DNA from: Bacillota bacterium
Lineage (GTDB): Bacteria; Bacillota; Clostridia; Lachnospirales; Lachnospiraceae
Length of the DNA stretch: 64,000 nucleotides
Reading direction: 5' to 3'
NCBI GenBank assembly: GCA_023439505.1
Contig: JAEXNR010000024.1
Coordinates: 38,811-102,810 of the forward strand
Position 1 is the first letter of the stretch, and each line of letters starts with the position of its first letter. Below are positions 26,600 to 36,549 of the stretch, one piece after another. The notes under the pieces were generated by a model. That model was not told where the DNA came from and ran no database searches. It saw only the letters and a list, made by a program, of their open reading frames with translations. Position numbers and translations under genes: made by a program.

Positions 26600-27697
26600 T
26601 TACGTCAGGTCATGATTGGTGGATATGATGGTGTATTCCTCATTAATCAGTTCCAGGTGATTTCCCATAGAATCTTTTATATTGGTAAAGTGACAGGGTA
26701 ATCCTCGAAAGGAAGCGTAATCCGGTCCGTTCATTAACTGAAAATGAAGGTGGGGGCAGGCAGACTTTCCGGTATTGCCTATCTTACCAAGCATTTGTCC
26801 CTGCTTTACATAATCTCCCTTCTTAACGGGCAGACTTTGAGGGATCATATGACCGTAAAGAGAATATTCCTCATGATCATGTTTTAGAATAACATAATTG
26901 CCGCATTGGAGGGGCATATAGCCGTAATTTTTTATGATCGCATTTCTCTGAGCTAAAATTTGCTCGTCTGTTTCCTCATCCACCGGAAAACCGATTCTCA
27001 GTGTTGCATCACAAAAACAATCTACTACTTCTCCGTCTGCAATTGCGTAAATATTTTCTCCGTACCAGGAATAATCTTCATCCTTTGAATGAATCCGATC
27101 TACATCCAGTTTTCCCAGATCAAATGCAAATTCCATGGAATATTGGGTCCTGTGGGCGCCGAAACAATCGTAATTCCCATTAACCTGCCAGACTCCCTTT
27201 ACCGGAAATGTATAGGAATTCTTTGTCCGATATACGATCACCGGAAGAGTTTTTCTTAGGATCATATGGTTGCCTTCCTGATCATAGGTTATTGTGATCT
27301 TAAGCTCATCTATCGGCAGATGATACAATACGATAAAATACTCATTTAATATCCCAATTTCCTGTCCGGGCAGCAGGCTGGGAGAATTTGATAGCTGACT
27401 CGAATCCCAGAATTTGTCATTGCCAATCATAACGTTCAGATCCCAGTCACTGCAGTGCTGTATCTTGTTCGGAAATTCCTCTGTAAGAATTTGAAGAGCA
27501 TCGTCCTTGTAACAGAATTCTCCGATTTTCCTTCCCATGCAATTCAGCTGATAATTAATCTCTTCTATCCTTACAGGAACAGGCATATCATTTTTTACCT
27601 GAATTGCTTTTATTACAAAGTCGGATTGGACAATTCCCATGGGAAAATACATGGGTGCATTGATGATATAGTCATCAGGTATTACCTTAAGCTGCAT
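26600..27697 (-). CDS. M23 family metallopeptidase (LytM-like)
   Basis: 365 aa from ATG 27697, which follows AAAAGGAGG. The C-terminal half is an M23 domain with the usual zinc-site motifs: H-R-T-Q near position 197 with a downstream Asp, YGHMIP, and CPHLHFQL; KKGDYVKQGQMLGKIGNTG is the typical lysostaphin-fold loop. These enzymes cut peptidoglycan cross-links. Unusually, no signal peptide or membrane anchor is visible, so the protein may act in the cytosol or mother cell, or leave by another route. It has its own sigma-A promoter. Confidence 0.82.
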   Translation of the reverse strand: MQLKVIPDDYIINAPMYFPMGIVQSDFVIKAIQVKNDMPVPVRIEEINYQLNCMGRKIGEFCYKDDALQILTEEFPNKIQHCSDWDLNVMIGNDKFWDSSQLSNSPSLLPGQEIGILNEYFIVLYHLPIDELKITITYDQEGNHMILRKTLPVIVYRTKNSYTFPVKGVWQVNGNYDCFGAHRTQYSMEFAFDLGKLDVDRIHSKDEDYSWYGENIYAIADGEVVDCFCDATLRIGFPVDEETDEQILAQRNAIIKNYGYMPLQCGNYVILKHDHEEYSLYGHMIPQSLPVKKGDYVKQGQMLGKIGNTGKSACPHLHFQLMNGPDYASFRGLPCHFTNIKDSMGNHLELINEEYTIISTNHDLT

Positions 27698-27738
27698 GTT
27701 AACCTCCTTTTGCCGCCTTAGCAGCATCTATATCCCAG

Positions 27739-27767
27739 ATTATATTGGGGGGAAGGAGATTTCTCAA
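27739..27767 (-). promoter_or_regulatory. Sigma-A promoter of the M23 peptidase gene
   Basis: Minus strand: TTGAGA (27767-27762), 17 bp, TATAAT (27744-27739), 41 bp before the ATG. Confidence 0.65.
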
Positions 27768-27838
27768 CCTAATGTTTGCTTCAGAAAAGATCTTGATCTT
27801 AATCCGTTTCACGATACGATGGAACGCTTGTAACCAAG

Positions 27839-28984
27839 ATGAAACCATTTATTGAACTGAGCTTTATGCCAAGAGCTTTGGCCTCAACTTCGAAAACATG
27901 CTTTCATTATCTGGGTAATATTTCACTTCCTGGGAGTTATGTTGAGTGGAGTGAATTGATTGTAAATCTGACAGTACATCTTATAGAACGCTATGGGATA
28001 GGGGAGGTTAGGCAGTGGTTTTTTGAAGTGTGGAATGAACCTAATCTGTCATTCTTTTTTGAAGGGACACAGGAGGATTATTTTGAATTGTATGGTCATA
28101 CAGCAAGGGCAATTAAATCGGTCGATCAACTCCTGCCGGTAGGAGGTCCTTCTACGTCAAATAATGCATGGATTACCGAGTTGATTCAGTATTGCGAAAC
28201 TCAAGGCATCCCATTGGACTTTATATCAACCCATCATTATCCTACCGATGATCCTCTCTGGTCCGGCCAGGTCTCTAAAGAATATTATGACAGAGGAGTT
28301 CTTACTCAGATGGCAGTAAAAGCAAAGAAGGAAGGGGGTAAATATCCGCTGTATTACACGGAATGGAACAGTTCAGCCAAGAATCCTGATGAACTTCATG
28401 ATACACCTTATACAGCAGCTCTTGTTATGAAAACGATAATTGATAATATGGATTTGGTGGAAGCTTATTCCTTCTGGACCTATACAGATATTTTTGAAGA
28501 GGGCGGACAATTTGCCGGTGAGTTCTACGGCGGATACGGATTACAGACCGTTCATGGTATTCCCAAAGCCGCTTATCATACCTTTGAGTTTCTCCACCGT
28601 ATGGGAGCTCAGAAACTGCCTGTAACAAAAGAGCAGGAAACGGTAGGAATGCTGGCATCTGTAAAGGAGGAGAAGATCTGTATTGTTGCTTATAATCATC
28701 ATGTACCGGATTCTTACATAGAAGAGCAAACGGTAAGTCTTCGTATCCAACATAAAAGCTTAACCTCAGCAAAGGTTTATCTTGTTGACGAAGATCATGG
28801 GAATGCATATCATATGTGGAAGGAGATTGGCGCTCCGATCTATCCGAATACAAAACAGCTGGAAGAGTTATATGCCTCCTCCAATGCCTTTGTATTTCAA
28901 CCTGACATAAAGATAGAGGGTGAGGAAACAATCCTTGAATTTCTTCTTTCGCCTCATGGGATTGCTTATGTGGAACTGGTATAA
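27839..28984 (+). pseudogene. GH39 beta-xylosidase, N-terminally truncated
   Basis: 381 codons. The frame starts abruptly at KPFIELSFMPRALAS, which lies roughly 110 residues into GH39 enzymes, so the first barrel strands are missing. Both catalytic residues survive: the acid/base Glu in WNEPN and the nucleophile Glu in YYTEWNSS. Upstream DNA has an in-frame TAA after 13 codons, and another frame reads FHDTMERL, perhaps a remnant joined by a frameshift. No ribosome site precedes ATG 27839. I infer a dead or dying xylosidase gene, though an annotation as an intact 381-residue protein is possible. Confidence 0.65.
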
Positions 28985-29113
28985 AAATTTATAAGCTGTA
29001 TCGTCCATTCTCTTGTAAAAAATATGACGATGAATTGGAAAGAGATAGAATGTAATCCGGATTAGGTATATAATAATGTTCTATTGATAACAAGAGAAGG
29101 GATGACATAACGG

Positions 29114-30376
29114 ATGAAATTAAACAATATATTAAGTACCAGGGGTCATAAGCCGGGGTTTGGTTTAAAGGAACTGCTGGGTTATATAGGACCGGGGCTA
29201 TTGGTTACCGTTGGGTTTATTGATCCTGGAAATTGGGCATCTAACATTGCGGCCGGTTCCGAATATGGGTATAAGCTGTTATGGATGGTGACGCTATCCA
29301 CGGTGATGCTGATTATTTTACAGCATAATGTTGCACATTTGGGTATTGTGACGGGAGATTGTCTGGCGGAATCAGCGCATAAGCATTTAAAACCCTGGCT
29401 TTCCAGACTGATTTTGTTAACAGGAATCATTGCAACAATATCGACGGCTCTGGCGGAGATACTTGGAGGTGCCATTGCCTTAAATCTGCTGTTTCATATT
29501 CCTGTTAAATTAGGTTCCGTGCTTGTATTGGTATTGATACTATGGCTATTATTCTCTAATTCTTATAAGCGGTTGGAAAAGTGGATTATCGGATTTGTCT
29601 CCGTGATAGGCATTTCCTTTCTGTATGAAATCTGCCTGGTAAATATTAGCTGGAAAGAGGCTGTTCATGGGTGGACAGTCATTCAGTTTCCGGCAGGGTC
29701 TATGCCAATCATAATGTCTGTTCTGGGTGCGGTAGTGATGCCCCATAACCTGTTCCTTCATTCGGAAGTGATACAAAGTAGACAATGGAACCTTCAGGAG
29801 GATGCTGTAATTAAGAAGCAGCTGAAATATGAATTTATGGATACGCTGTTCTCCATGATCATCGGTTGGGCGATTAACAGCTCCATGATCATTCTGGCGG
29901 CAACCACGTTCTTTGCGAATCATGTTGCTGTGGAGGAACTTGGTCAGGCACAGCAGATGCTGATTCCCATCGTTGGCAATTTTGCGGCAGTGATATTTGG
30001 AGTAGCCTTATTATTCTCCGGCATATCCTCCACGATGACCGCCGGTATCGCCGGAGGTACTATATTTGCGGGAGCGTTTGGGGAAGCTTACGACTTTAAA
30101 GACCGACATACAAAGATTGGTGTCATCGGAATATTGCTTTTGGCCACAGTAGTAATATTCATGATTACAAATCCCTTTCAAGGGTTGATCTATAGCCAGA
30201 TGTTACTTAGTATCCAGCTGCCCATTACGGTATTTCTTCAAATTTATCTGACCTCTTCAGAGAAGGTGATGGGAAAATATAAAAATTCCTTAATGGATCG
30301 TATTGCACTATGGGCAATCGGTATAGTACTAACGGTTTTAAATGTGATGTTATTTATCAGCGGTCTTCATTCATAA
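29114..30376 (+). CDS. mntH: Nramp-family Mn2+/Fe2+ transporter
   Basis: 420 aa with about eleven membrane segments. The metal-binding motifs are intact: D37-P-G-N40 in helix 1 and M209-P-H-N212 in helix 6, where the Met marks a transition-metal rather than Mg2+ carrier. It imports Mn2+ or Fe2+ with protons. GAAGGGATGACATAACGG precedes the ATG, with a moderate ribosome site. A terminator with a T7 run lies about 80 bp after the stop. No MntR box was identified. Confidence 0.92.
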   Translation: MKLNNILSTRGHKPGFGLKELLGYIGPGLLVTVGFIDPGNWASNIAAGSEYGYKLLWMVTLSTVMLIILQHNVAHLGIVTGDCLAESAHKHLKPWLSRLILLTGIIATISTALAEILGGAIALNLLFHIPVKLGSVLVLVLILWLLFSNSYKRLEKWIIGFVSVIGISFLYEICLVNISWKEAVHGWTVIQFPAGSMPIIMSVLGAVVMPHNLFLHSEVIQSRQWNLQEDAVIKKQLKYEFMDTLFSMIIGWAINSSMIILAATTFFANHVAVEELGQAQQMLIPIVGNFAAVIFGVALLFSGISSTMTAGIAGGTIFAGAFGEAYDFKDRHTKIGVIGILLLATVVIFMITNPFQGLIYSQMLLSIQLPITVFLQIYLTSSEKVMGKYKNSLMDRIALWAIGIVLTVLNVMLFISGLHS

Positions 30377-30456
30377 TTCTAGGGAAGCTGGCCTATCGCC
30401 AAATCCATTAGGAAGGATTTTGAATTTACGAATGAAAGAAATGAGACGTATCAAGA

Positions 30457-30526
30457 AGCTGTTACAGAAATTTATCGGACGGGGATGTTATCCCGGAGGT
30501 AAGATTTACCTGTAACGGCTTTTTTT
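30457..30526 (+). terminator. Terminator after mntH
   Basis: GCTGTTACAG (30458-30467) pairs with CTGTAACGGC (30510-30519), with an inner GGGATGTTATCCC hairpin, followed by TTTTTTT. The remaining spacer to 30692 is AT-rich and holds only the next ribosome site. Confidence 0.75.
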
Positions 30527-30692
30527 GCTTTTTTACAGTTTTTATAAGATTTAACATCAGTTTCACAGATTTACATAAATATAAGAAACAATTAACACAC
30601 AATTTGAACTAAATAATAGGATTTATAGTAAACTTCTATTAGAAAGCAAAACCGGCATGGGAAACATTATTAAGTGCCAAAGGAGGAAGGAT

Positions 30693-31838
30693 ATGAAAAT
30701 AGCATTATTTGCAGATACATTTTATCCTCAAGTAAATGGCGTAGCCAATACATTAAATAAACTAGTTCAATATTATGAGGAAAAAGGGATAGAATATAAA
30801 ATTTTCGTACCAAAATATGATGAGGAACAGATGAAGACCGATGGTATTGAACGATTCTACAGTATTAAATTTATTTTTTATCCTGAATCAAGAATTACCT
30901 TCCCTAATACATTTCGTATTTCTTCTGTCCTATCAGATTTTCAACCGGATGTAATTCACATTATGACGGAGTTTAATATGGGGATCGCAGGATTAAACTA
31001 TGGAAAGCGGCATGGGACTCCCACAATATCAAATTACACCACCAATTTCTCCCAGTACACCGATTATTATAACATGAAGTTCTTAAAAAATCCGATCTGG
31101 AATTATATGAGGTGGTTTCATACACAAAATGACGTCACCCTCTGTCCTTCGATTGCCGCGCAAAAATTGCTTCACAGCCATGGGATTCATAATACAAAAT
31201 TATTCTCACGAGGCATTGATTACAAGAACTTTCATCCCATGAACCGCAGTAACCGGCTGAGACAAGAGCTGGGAATCGGGGATAAAATAGCATTTCTTTA
31301 TGTCGGAAGAGTGTCCTTTGAAAAAGATCTGGATATTTTAAGCAGCAGCTATCAGAGGATACAGAAAAAGTATCCTGATCAGACTGTTATGATAATAACG
31401 GGAGATGGTCCATATATTGAAAAATGCAGGCAAATGTTTCCGAAAGACACCATATTTACCGGATTTAAAAGGGGGAAGGAGCTATCAGAAATCTATGCAT
31501 CCAGTGATATTTTCGTATGTCCGTCCTCAACAGAAACCTTTGGAAATGTTGTGCTGGAAGCCATGGCTTCTGGACTCGCCGTGATCGGAGCCGATGCCGG
31601 CGGTGTTGGAGAAATTATTCAGCATAGGGTAACAGGCTTGATATTTCAGCAAAGAAACTGTGAATCCCTGAGCACATCGATGGAAGAATTGCTGCAGAAC
31701 ATTGAGTTCAGAGATCAGCTCAAAACAGGTGGAAGGGAATATAGCGTCAACAGATCCTGGGATAAAATCTTTGAAGGACTCTTTGATATTTATGAGGAAA
31801 TAATAGAGAAGAGAAGAATTCATATCATTGGGGCTTAA
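30693..31838 (+). CDS. GT4 family glycosyltransferase
   Basis: 381 aa from ATG 30693, which follows AGGAGGAAGG. GT-B fold: N-terminal ALFADTFYPQVNGVANT with the glycine-rich acceptor loop, and in the donor domain LYVGRVSFEKDLDIL, GDGPYIEKCR and SSTETFGNVVLEAMASGL with the E-x7-E donor motif. It resembles MgtA/PimB-type enzymes that add glucose or mannose to diacylglycerol or phosphatidylinositol. Probably involved in membrane glycolipid synthesis. It stands alone. Confidence 0.88.
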   Translation: MKIALFADTFYPQVNGVANTLNKLVQYYEEKGIEYKIFVPKYDEEQMKTDGIERFYSIKFIFYPESRITFPNTFRISSVLSDFQPDVIHIMTEFNMGIAGLNYGKRHGTPTISNYTTNFSQYTDYYNMKFLKNPIWNYMRWFHTQNDVTLCPSIAAQKLLHSHGIHNTKLFSRGIDYKNFHPMNRSNRLRQELGIGDKIAFLYVGRVSFEKDLDILSSSYQRIQKKYPDQTVMIITGDGPYIEKCRQMFPKDTIFTGFKRGKELSEIYASSDIFVCPSSTETFGNVVLEAMASGLAVIGADAGGVGEIIQHRVTGLIFQQRNCESLSTSMEELLQNIEFRDQLKTGGREYSVNRSWDKIFEGLFDIYEEIIEKRRIHIIGA

Positions 31839-31870
31839 GAATCAGTATGATCCTAAATCAGCAAACGGTA

Positions 31871-31922
31871 AAATCCTTATATTATCTTTGGCAAAGGCGA
31901 ATGATAGTATAAGGATTTATTT
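31871..31922 (+). terminator. Probable terminator after the glycosyltransferase
   Basis: 16 bp at 31871-31886 pair with 31903-31918 (one wobble), followed by ATTTG. The T tract is short. The rest of the spacer to 32170 is AT-rich without clear signals. Confidence 0.55.
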
Positions 31923-32170
31923 GTACCGGTTCATATAAATTGCATTTAAAGGATGAATACGTCCTGATTCATTGGGGTACAGATGTTAATCTTTGGATTA
32001 CATTTACACTTATTTTCATGTTAAAATAATGAGGAAAAGAAAGAATTTGAATTGATTGTGATCAAAAAGAAGTATGCTAAAAAATAATTTTGAAATTTGG
32101 ATAGATTTCATCGCTACCATGCGAAGTAATATACAGAAGGTCTTCGAGAGGAATAAAGGAGGGGCAAATT

Positions 32171-32722
32171 TTGAAAGTTACGGAGGAAAATTATGTTGAT
32201 CTGTTAAGAAAACATCAGGAAAATGCACTGGATTATTTTATGGATCATCATGGTTGGATGATAAAATCTATTATTCATAAACATCTCTTTGGGTATCCGG
32301 ATGCCTGCGATGAATGTATGAATGATGTTTTCCTGTCAATTTGGGAGCATATTGACAGTTATGATGAGATAAAGGGAAGTTTTACAAACTGGGCAGCGGC
32401 TATAGCCAAATATAAAGCCATCAGTTATATCAGAGTTCGCAGCAAAGCAGTACAGTTTGAAAATATTGATGAACTTGAAATTGAATCCCCGGAGAATGTA
32501 GCCGGTAAGATACTGGAATGGGAAGCTCAAAAGGAGTTCCTGAGTTTAATTCGTTGTCTGAATCAGGAAGACCAGCGTCTTTTCATCAAATACTTTCTTG
32601 AGGAAAAGGACAGCGATGAGATCAGCACAGAAATGGGAATAAAACGGGAAGTGGTATATAACCGTCTTTCCAGGGGAAAGAAGAAGGTTAAGCGAACAAT
32701 GGAAAGAAGGTGCCTTGATTGA
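32171..32722 (+). CDS. ECF-type RNA polymerase sigma factor (locus 3)
   Basis: 183 aa starting at TTG 32171 after AAAGGAGGGG. Region 2: NALDYFMDHHGWMIKSIIHK and CDECMNDVFLSIWEHI; region 4: LNQEDQRLFIKYFLEEKDSDEIS, then KREVVYNRLSRGKKKVKR. It is the same type as locus 1. The next gene overlaps its stop by 4 bp (TTGA). Confidence 0.9.
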   Translation: MKVTEENYVDLLRKHQENALDYFMDHHGWMIKSIIHKHLFGYPDACDECMNDVFLSIWEHIDSYDEIKGSFTNWAAAIAKYKAISYIRVRSKAVQFENIDELEIESPENVAGKILEWEAQKEFLSLIRCLNQEDQRLFIKYFLEEKDSDEISTEMGIKREVVYNRLSRGKKKVKRTMERRCLD

Positions 32723-33864
32723 AGGATATCTATGATTTATTAAATGATTCCTATGTGGATATGAAAGACTATAAGAGAATTAAACTGACCAGGGAGGAAA
32801 AGAAGGCGGTGGTAAAAAATATCAGACAGTCTGCACCGGGACGCAGGAAAAGGAAAGCGGGCAAATATGTGATTGGGGCGGCGGCGGCAGCAATGGTCGT
32901 CGCAACTACCATATTTCATGAGGATATTAATGCCATGGCTATGGAAACCGTAACCAGTTTCATGGAATTTATCCATGGGAATGCCAAAAACGATTATGTA
33001 GAGAATATCAATACGGTTGTCGAAACAGATGGAGTTAATATGGACCTGATCAGTGTTTCCCGAGAAGATGCCAGGATCAGAGTTAACTATAAACTTACCT
33101 TTGACGAAGATATCTCGGAATTTAAAACATTGGGGGAGGACCTGGGATATAAAAAGCGAAGTGTATTCTATACCGATGAATTTGGCCGCTGTAATATTTT
33201 CATTGACGGAAAGAACATTAATGACATTTTGAATGATGATACGGCAGTGTCAAAACCCTTCTTTTATTATGAGGTAAACGATATTTCGATCACGGACCAC
33301 GAACTGGAGCAGGAACTGGTGATTTATTTAAATGATAAGGACTATCATCAGGATATGAATATTAAGTTGGATTATTCGGACATCATTGCGGGGAATAAGG
33401 TATTTAGCGGTCACTGTGTTGTCCAATATACGTTAGAGGCAGGAAAATATACCAATGATATTGATAAGTCTGTTCTGGATATTAATACGCTGTCCTTAAA
33501 CGGAACCGGTTTTTCGATCACCGGATATGCGGTTACCAACACCGGACTTAAAGTATATGCCAGAATGATTCCGGGACCGGATGGTGAGGATGCATTCCCT
33601 ATTGTATATTTTAAAGCAAAGGATGATCTGGGAAATCAGTACCTGTATTACCCCATCTATGATATCGAGGATCAAAGAACCATGACATTCTCTATTTATG
33701 ACGGACCGGCAGATTTTAACAATGAGTTCAATGATTATTTATCGAAAGAAGCTAAGAGTATGACCTTGGCCCTATATGAAGAGCAATATGATTTTGACAC
33801 CAACATTAGAAGTGAGAATAAATTATGTGATGACTTTACTCTGAATTTGACCCTGACGGAGTAG
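32719..33864 (+). CDS. Membrane anti-sigma factor, DUF4179 type (locus 3)
   Basis: 381 aa starting at TTG 32719, coupled to the sigma gene. The cytosolic part (about 1-50) holds the predicted sigma contact (YKRIKLTREEKKAVVKNIRQ). A short membrane helix (KYVIGAAAAAMVVATTIF, about 53-70) is followed by EDINAMAMETVTSFMEFIHG and a beta-rich ectodomain with the VNMDLISVSREDARIRVNYKL strand typical of DUF4179. It is predicted to release the sigma factor on an envelope signal. A terminator follows. Confidence 0.82.
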   Translation: MKDIYDLLNDSYVDMKDYKRIKLTREEKKAVVKNIRQSAPGRRKRKAGKYVIGAAAAAMVVATTIFHEDINAMAMETVTSFMEFIHGNAKNDYVENINTVVETDGVNMDLISVSREDARIRVNYKLTFDEDISEFKTLGEDLGYKKRSVFYTDEFGRCNIFIDGKNINDILNDDTAVSKPFFYYEVNDISITDHELEQELVIYLNDKDYHQDMNIKLDYSDIIAGNKVFSGHCVVQYTLEAGKYTNDIDKSVLDINTLSLNGTGFSITGYAVTNTGLKVYARMIPGPDGEDAFPIVYFKAKDDLGNQYLYYPIYDIEDQRTMTFSIYDGPADFNNEFNDYLSKEAKSMTLALYEEQYDFDTNIRSENKLCDDFTLNLTLTE

Positions 33865-33892
33865 TCGGAACGAATAGAATAGAGATAAAGCT

Positions 33893-33947
33893 TTGGCCGG
33901 AAGGGAGCATAGAAACCTGATATGCTTCCCTTGCGGTTTGTTTTTTA
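33893..33947 (+). terminator. Terminator after ECF locus 3
   Basis: AAGGGAGCATA (33901-33911) pairs with TATGCTTCCCTT (33921-33932), lengthened by CCGG/GCGG, then TTTGTTTTTT. This shows that the next gene starts later, not at the in-frame ATG 33893. Confidence 0.8.
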
Positions 33948-34117
33948 TGTTCCGAATGAGTAACAGCATATCCATCCCTTATGCTTTAAAAAGGGCAGGC
34001 TGGTCAGATAATATATTTACTCTTTACAATAAGAAAAAAATGGAATACCATTTATGCTATGAACGGGATTGTTCGCGTTCAGACACACAAAATTACTATT
34101 TCTCCAGGGGGAAACAT

Positions 34118-35320
34118 ATGAACACAAGTAAGATAAAAGATTGGTTTTCGTCTCAGATACCACAGAGCAGGAGAAAGGATTTTGATATGGAAATCCGAAG
34201 AATTAATTTGGACCGTGCGAAGGCAACCACGGCTTTTTTTCTTATGGCACATCTGATATTATTACCCTGCTTTTTCATTATAAAGCAATCAACCCGATTT
34301 GATTTCCCCAATGTACTTTATCTGGATTTATATCTGGTAATCATAGGTATGATGATACTTTATCTGATTATCTTCTATAAGTTTAAAACTATACTGGAGA
34401 ATAAACGAAATCATATGATTTGCATGATCTCATTTACCGCATTCCTGCAGTTGTGGTGTGCAGCATATTCTCTGGTGGATCAATATGTGTCCGGTGAGGT
34501 CATCGTCTATATAATCTCAACCCTTTGTATTGCCATATTCCCATTGTTTCGTACGAGAGTTTTAATCGGTATTTTCTTGATCGTACATATTGTTTTCCTT
34601 TGTCTGCTGCAGGAAGTCCAGATATCACCGGAAAAATTATATGATAATGCAAGAAATTCAACCATTGTAATTATAGTGGCACTGGTAATCTCCCATAGCT
34701 TATGGAAGAATAAAGTGGAAGATTACATGAAAGAGTTAATGATTGAAGAGAAAAATAAAGACCTGAATGATTTAAATCAAAGGTTACGAAAGGCAAATAA
34801 GCAGCTGGAAAAATTGTCAGGTACTGATAGCTTAACCGGTCTTTATAACCGGCGCAAATTTGATGAGACCATGACAGAAGCCTGGGAATATAGCAGACAA
34901 AATCAGCTTCCGATTTCCATCATCATGCTTGATATTGATTCCTTTAAGCAAGTGAATGACTCTTACGGTCATCTGGCAGGAGATCACTGTATTGTGGCAA
35001 TTGCGGAGTCTATATCGGATGTTCTCAGAGATACCCATGATTTTGCGGCAAGACTGGGGGGAGATGAATTTATTCTTGTCTTAACACAGACGGATGCGCA
35101 CCAGGCATATCAGACGGGAGAGAAACTAAGAACAAGAATAGAGACTTTACGGATTCTTATCACCGAGGCTGAGCTGGAATACATTACCGTCAGTCTTGGT
35201 ATATGCTGCACGATCCCCGGCAATGACAGTTCTTTGGCAGAACTGATCACTACCGCAGATCATGCACTCTATCAGGCAAAGTCCAAACGAAAGAATACAA
35301 CAGTGGCTTACCAGTTATAA
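34118..35320 (+). CDS. Membrane diguanylate cyclase (GGDEF)
   Basis: 400 aa from ATG 34118 after CAGGGGGAAAC. Six membrane helices (about 36-55, 67-87, 100-118, 128-145, 148-166, 181-195) are followed by a coiled coil (200-233) and a GGDEF domain. The domain is intact: DSLTGLYNRR, LDIDSFKQVND, and GGDEF at 314-318, so it should make cyclic di-GMP from two GTP. The inhibitory I-site RxxD is not present in register (D305-T-H-D308), so product inhibition may be absent. Its membrane part resembles MHYT/7TM-like sensors only in general shape. Confidence 0.88.
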   Translation: MNTSKIKDWFSSQIPQSRRKDFDMEIRRINLDRAKATTAFFLMAHLILLPCFFIIKQSTRFDFPNVLYLDLYLVIIGMMILYLIIFYKFKTILENKRNHMICMISFTAFLQLWCAAYSLVDQYVSGEVIVYIISTLCIAIFPLFRTRVLIGIFLIVHIVFLCLLQEVQISPEKLYDNARNSTIVIIVALVISHSLWKNKVEDYMKELMIEEKNKDLNDLNQRLRKANKQLEKLSGTDSLTGLYNRRKFDETMTEAWEYSRQNQLPISIIMLDIDSFKQVNDSYGHLAGDHCIVAIAESISDVLRDTHDFAARLGGDEFILVLTQTDAHQAYQTGEKLRTRIETLRILITEAELEYITVSLGICCTIPGNDSSLAELITTADHALYQAKSKRKNTTVAYQL

Positions 35321-35322
35321 AA

Positions 35323-36549
35323 CTAAAAAGCGTTATTAATCCAGTTTGGTTTCCGATAGAATACTTTGTCAGCCTTTTTTGGACTGCAATTTAACTGAAT
35401 ATGATCCATGAAATTAAAATCAGTAACAGAATAATTCCCTAAAATAGCTGCACTAAACTCTTGAATTCTCATCTCTATATCGGCGGCATTTCCGGAGGAT
35501 CTTAACACAGAGTATGCCTTACCGTTTTGAAACTTAATTTCATAGATACCTGAGTTTGCCGGCAGAAAATCATCGGTAAGTGCCAGCGTAAGGTCACCGT
35601 CTCCTTTATAGCAGGCATTCAACAGAACCTGCTCGGTATTCACTACTCTTGCCATACCGGTGGGCTCAATACTGAGTGCGCTTTTTTGATTGGATGCCGG
35701 ATAGTCGGAGCAGAAATAATCGAGCTTATAACATTCCGGTGTGTAAAACTCTACATAATGATAATCGGAGGAGAATGTTTTGATAAAGGTTAGAATGGCC
35801 TTTAACGTCTCGAATCCGTCAAATGCAATTTCATTGCAGCTAAAAACAGTACTACCCTCACAAAATTCTTTGTGGAAAATAAAATATCCGCTGGGTACTT
35901 GGTCTTCATTCCTATATACAAAGGCTTGCGTATTTGTTTTAAACGGATTTGCCTTTTTAAGTGTATCCCAGTCAAAGTCATCCCGGTCCACCATCATATT
36001 TATATTTTTAGCATAGGAGAGATAGGCTGTTTTAAAGTCAGAGATATTATCTTCACCCTGATAGAGAGAAAAGTTCCCGTGATAGGAATTTGTGGGAATT
36101 TTTGATAGAGCAAAGCTCCATTTCTTTTTTGGAGAGGATCTATGGTATCCGAATTTACTATAAAACTCTTCGCTGAACGGATACAGATAGGAAAAGGCAA
36201 CCTTCTCCTGGTACATCTGTGAAAGCATGGATCTGAAAATTTCACGTATGGTTCCCTGGCGGCGGTAGTGAGGATAGGAGCAGACATTACCGATTCCTTT
36301 CATTTCCTGAACTGTTCCGTCAAAAAACACCTGATAATCCATAATTGATAAGGAGGAGGTCAATATCCCGTCCTCTGTAAAAGCGCCCCAGTGATTTTTC
36401 CAGCAGGAACTCCATTTATCTTCCGGTTGATGAACTATCTTATGAATATGTTCCTTTGGATCTTTGATGTCAAGGGTAAAGTTAAAAGCAAGGGAAGATA
36501 CTTGCTGTACCATAATCAATTCTTCTTGTTTGATTTTTCTGATTTCCAT
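35323..36549 (-). CDS. Eis-like GNAT acetyltransferase
   Basis: 408 aa, the length of the Eis family: two GNAT domains plus a C-terminal sterol-carrier-like lobe. The acetyl-CoA loop is GNVCSYPHYRRQGTIREIF (about 87-105). SYLYPFSEEFYSKFGYH is also characteristic. Relatives acetylate aminoglycosides or other amines; the natural substrate here is unknown. TAGGGGGACATCATA precedes the ATG. Its 3' end meets the diguanylate cyclase stop with 2 bp between. Confidence 0.85.
   Translation of the reverse strand: MEIRKIKQEELIMVQQVSSLAFNFTLDIKDPKEHIHKIVHQPEDKWSSCWKNHWGAFTEDGILTSSLSIMDYQVFFDGTVQEMKGIGNVCSYPHYRRQGTIREIFRSMLSQMYQEKVAFSYLYPFSEEFYSKFGYHRSSPKKKWSFALSKIPTNSYHGNFSLYQGEDNISDFKTAYLSYAKNINMMVDRDDFDWDTLKKANPFKTNTQAFVYRNEDQVPSGYFIFHKEFCEGSTVFSCNEIAFDGFETLKAILTFIKTFSSDYHYVEFYTPECYKLDYFCSDYPASNQKSALSIEPTGMARVVNTEQVLLNACYKGDGDLTLALTDDFLPANSGIYEIKFQNGKAYSVLRSSGNAADIEMRIQEFSAAILGNYSVTDFNFMDHIQLNCSPKKADKVFYRKPNWINNAF

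Noticed and set aside
33893..34117. N-terminal extension of the diguanylate cyclase
   Set aside because: It would be translated through the terminator of the preceding operon and has no ribosome site.
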